From: Bacteroidota bacterium
Lineage (GTDB): Bacteria; Bacteroidota; Bacteroidia; AKYH767-A; 2013-40CM-41-45
Assembly (NCBI GenBank): GCA_016720655.1
Contig: JADKKE010000005.1
Coordinates: 124,001 to 188,000 of the forward strand
Reading direction: 5' to 3'
DNA length: 64,000 nt
Part shown: positions 63,240 through 64,000 of the stretch, piece after piece
Numbering within the stretch: position 1 is the first letter of the stretch
Layout of the letters: each line of letters starts with the position of its first letter
Position numbers and translations under genes: made by a program
The notes under the pieces: model-generated
Seen by the model: only the letters and a program-made list of their open reading frames with translations
Told to the model about the DNA's origin: nothing
Database searches by the model: none

Positions 63240-64000
63240 TTATTCTACAAAATACATATCAATCTCACCTTTGTTCTTTGCCTGAATTTTACCTCTGTGG
63301 ACGCATTTGAATTTATCTTTGACCAATTCATATGTGCTGCCACTGATGTTTATTTTACCCGCTTCTCCGGAGGATTCCATACGAGATGCAATGTTCACGG
63401 TATCTCCCCAAATATCGTAGGCAAATTTTTTAACACCGACGATTCCTGCAACAACAGGACCTGTGTGAATTCCTATTCGGATTTCAAATATTTCTTTCTT
63501 CTCAAGTTTTCTCTCCTGCACATGCTGCTGCATGAATTGCTGAATTTCCAATGCAGCCTTCAGCACATCCGAAGCATGTGTTCTATTGGCCACAGGCAAA
63601 CCGCCGGCACACATATAACTGTCGCCAATAGTTTTTATTTTTTCAATATTATGTTTTGTGATGATTTGATCAAAAGCTTTAAAGCATGTATCGATTTCGG
63701 CCACCAACTCTGCCGGAGTCAGTTTTTCTGAAATCTGTGTAAACCCTTTGAAATCGGTAAACATGACTGTTACTTCATCAAATTGTTTGGCTTCTGTACT
63801 TCCCTTTTCTTTTAACTCGTCGGCGACCTCTTCGGGAAGAATATTGAGTAAAAGTTCATCACTTCGTTTCCGTGCTCTGGAAATCCGGTTTCGCTGCCTG
63901 TAAACTACCACCAAAAACAGGAGTGATCCACCCAAGCCGGTAGCAATAGAATTGCGCAGGAGTCGTTGCCGGATATCTTTCTTCTCCTGTTCCGCTTTTA
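63240..64000 (-). CDS. Adenylate/guanylate cyclase catalytic domain protein, partial (N-terminus beyond the right edge)
   Basis: The frame is open to the window edge (AEQEKKDIRQRLLRNSIATG), so the first residues are missing; an internal TTG at 63935 is not the start. A helix (about GLGGSLLFLVVVYRQ) is a transmembrane segment; then a coiled linker (SDELLLNILPEEVADELKEK) leads to a class III cyclase domain: VTVMFTDFKGFTQISEKLT holds the metal-binding Asp, KIKTIGDSYMCAGGLP the second Asp, and GIHTGPVVAGIVGVKKFAYD, DTVNIASRMES complete the site. Bacteroidota relatives usually carry TPR repeats before the helix. It should make cAMP or cGMP; which cannot be told here. Confidence 0.9.
   Translation of the reverse strand, partial: KAEQEKKDIRQRLLRNSIATGLGGSLLFLVVVYRQRNRISRARKRSDELLLNILPEEVADELKEKGSTEAKQFDEVTVMFTDFKGFTQISEKLTPAELVAEIDTCFKAFDQIITKHNIEKIKTIGDSYMCAGGLPVANRTHASDVLKAALEIQQFMQQHVQERKLEKKEIFEIRIGIHTGPVVAGIVGVKKFAYDIWGDTVNIASRMESSGEAGKINISGSTYELVKDKFKCVHRGKIQAKNKGEIDMYFVE

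Noticed and set aside
1..64000. Complete defence, phage or biosynthetic gene cluster
   Set aside because: No restriction, toxin-antitoxin, retron, CBASS effector, integrase, transposase, NRPS/PKS or RiPP genes were recognised. The cyclase at the right edge is a class III signalling enzyme, not a CBASS nucleotidyltransferase.

Overview
The window looks like a chromosomal segment of a member of the Bacteroidota, probably a free-living lineage near Chitinophagales, Sphingobacteriia or Flavobacteriia. The evidence is the many long secreted proteins ending in Por/type IX secretion (T9SS) sorting domains, a giant SprB-repeat protein with a gliding-associated C-terminal domain, SpoIIE phosphatases with seven-helix sensors, TAnnTTTG-type promoter candidates, AT-rich spacers and almost no Shine-Dalgarno sites. 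I saw no tRNA, rRNA, CRISPR array, phage genes or transposase.

Layout. Positions 1-37.3 kb are dominated by the cell surface and secretome. They hold a partial SBBP beta-propeller protein, a small methyltransferase, an FG-GAP/VCBS protein, three tandem paralogues of about 786 aa (SdrD_B-like plus DUF7619-like domains), an aldehyde dehydrogenase, two tandem 7TM/SpoIIE phosphatases, a thermolysin-type M4 protease with PKD and CUB domains, a beta-helix/lamin-tail protein, a TPR-TonB protein, a small T9SS protein, a pirin, a cytochrome-like lipoprotein and an 8.15 kb SprB-repeat adhesin. Several of these genes have their own intrinsic terminators and look monocistronic.

Positions 37.8-57 kb are mixed housekeeping and accessory genes. 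They include an MBL-fold hydrolase, an MBOAT O-acyltransferase with an SGNH-like partner, a GNAT, a broken formylglycine-generating-enzyme-like gene, a decayed FMN reductase, a secreted protein of unknown function with a clear promoter, an AI-2E-type permease with an AsmA-like partner, a DUF885 protein, a propeller lipoprotein, and a TonB-domain gene divergent from a histidine kinase/OmpR-type regulator operon. Four GTTA boxes repeat every 11 bp in that divergent gap and look like an operator. Positions 57-64 kb carry small cytoplasmic proteins, all on the minus strand (DUF4256, YdeI/OmdA, SRPBCC, DUF1801, SnoaL-like, MDR oxidoreductase, VOC, SdiA-regulated), then a partial adenylate/guanylate cyclase at the right edge.

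Two layers lie over this. First, six genes between about 37 and 59 kb are interrupted by single-base indels, mostly losses in runs of two or three identical bases, and three further sites look like true gene remnants. A bizarre poly-G/poly-A tract near 24.9 kb adds to the suspicion of local assembly error. Second, two heptanucleotide repeat families occur: a 17-unit TTAGTGG array directly after the pirin stop codon, and an inverted pair of four-unit GGGACGR arrays. The most plausible less-described systems are the paired 7TM/SpoIIE sensors with a jelly-roll-like extracellular domain, and the operator-linked TonB/two-component locus. I found no complete, clearly new defence or biosynthetic system.
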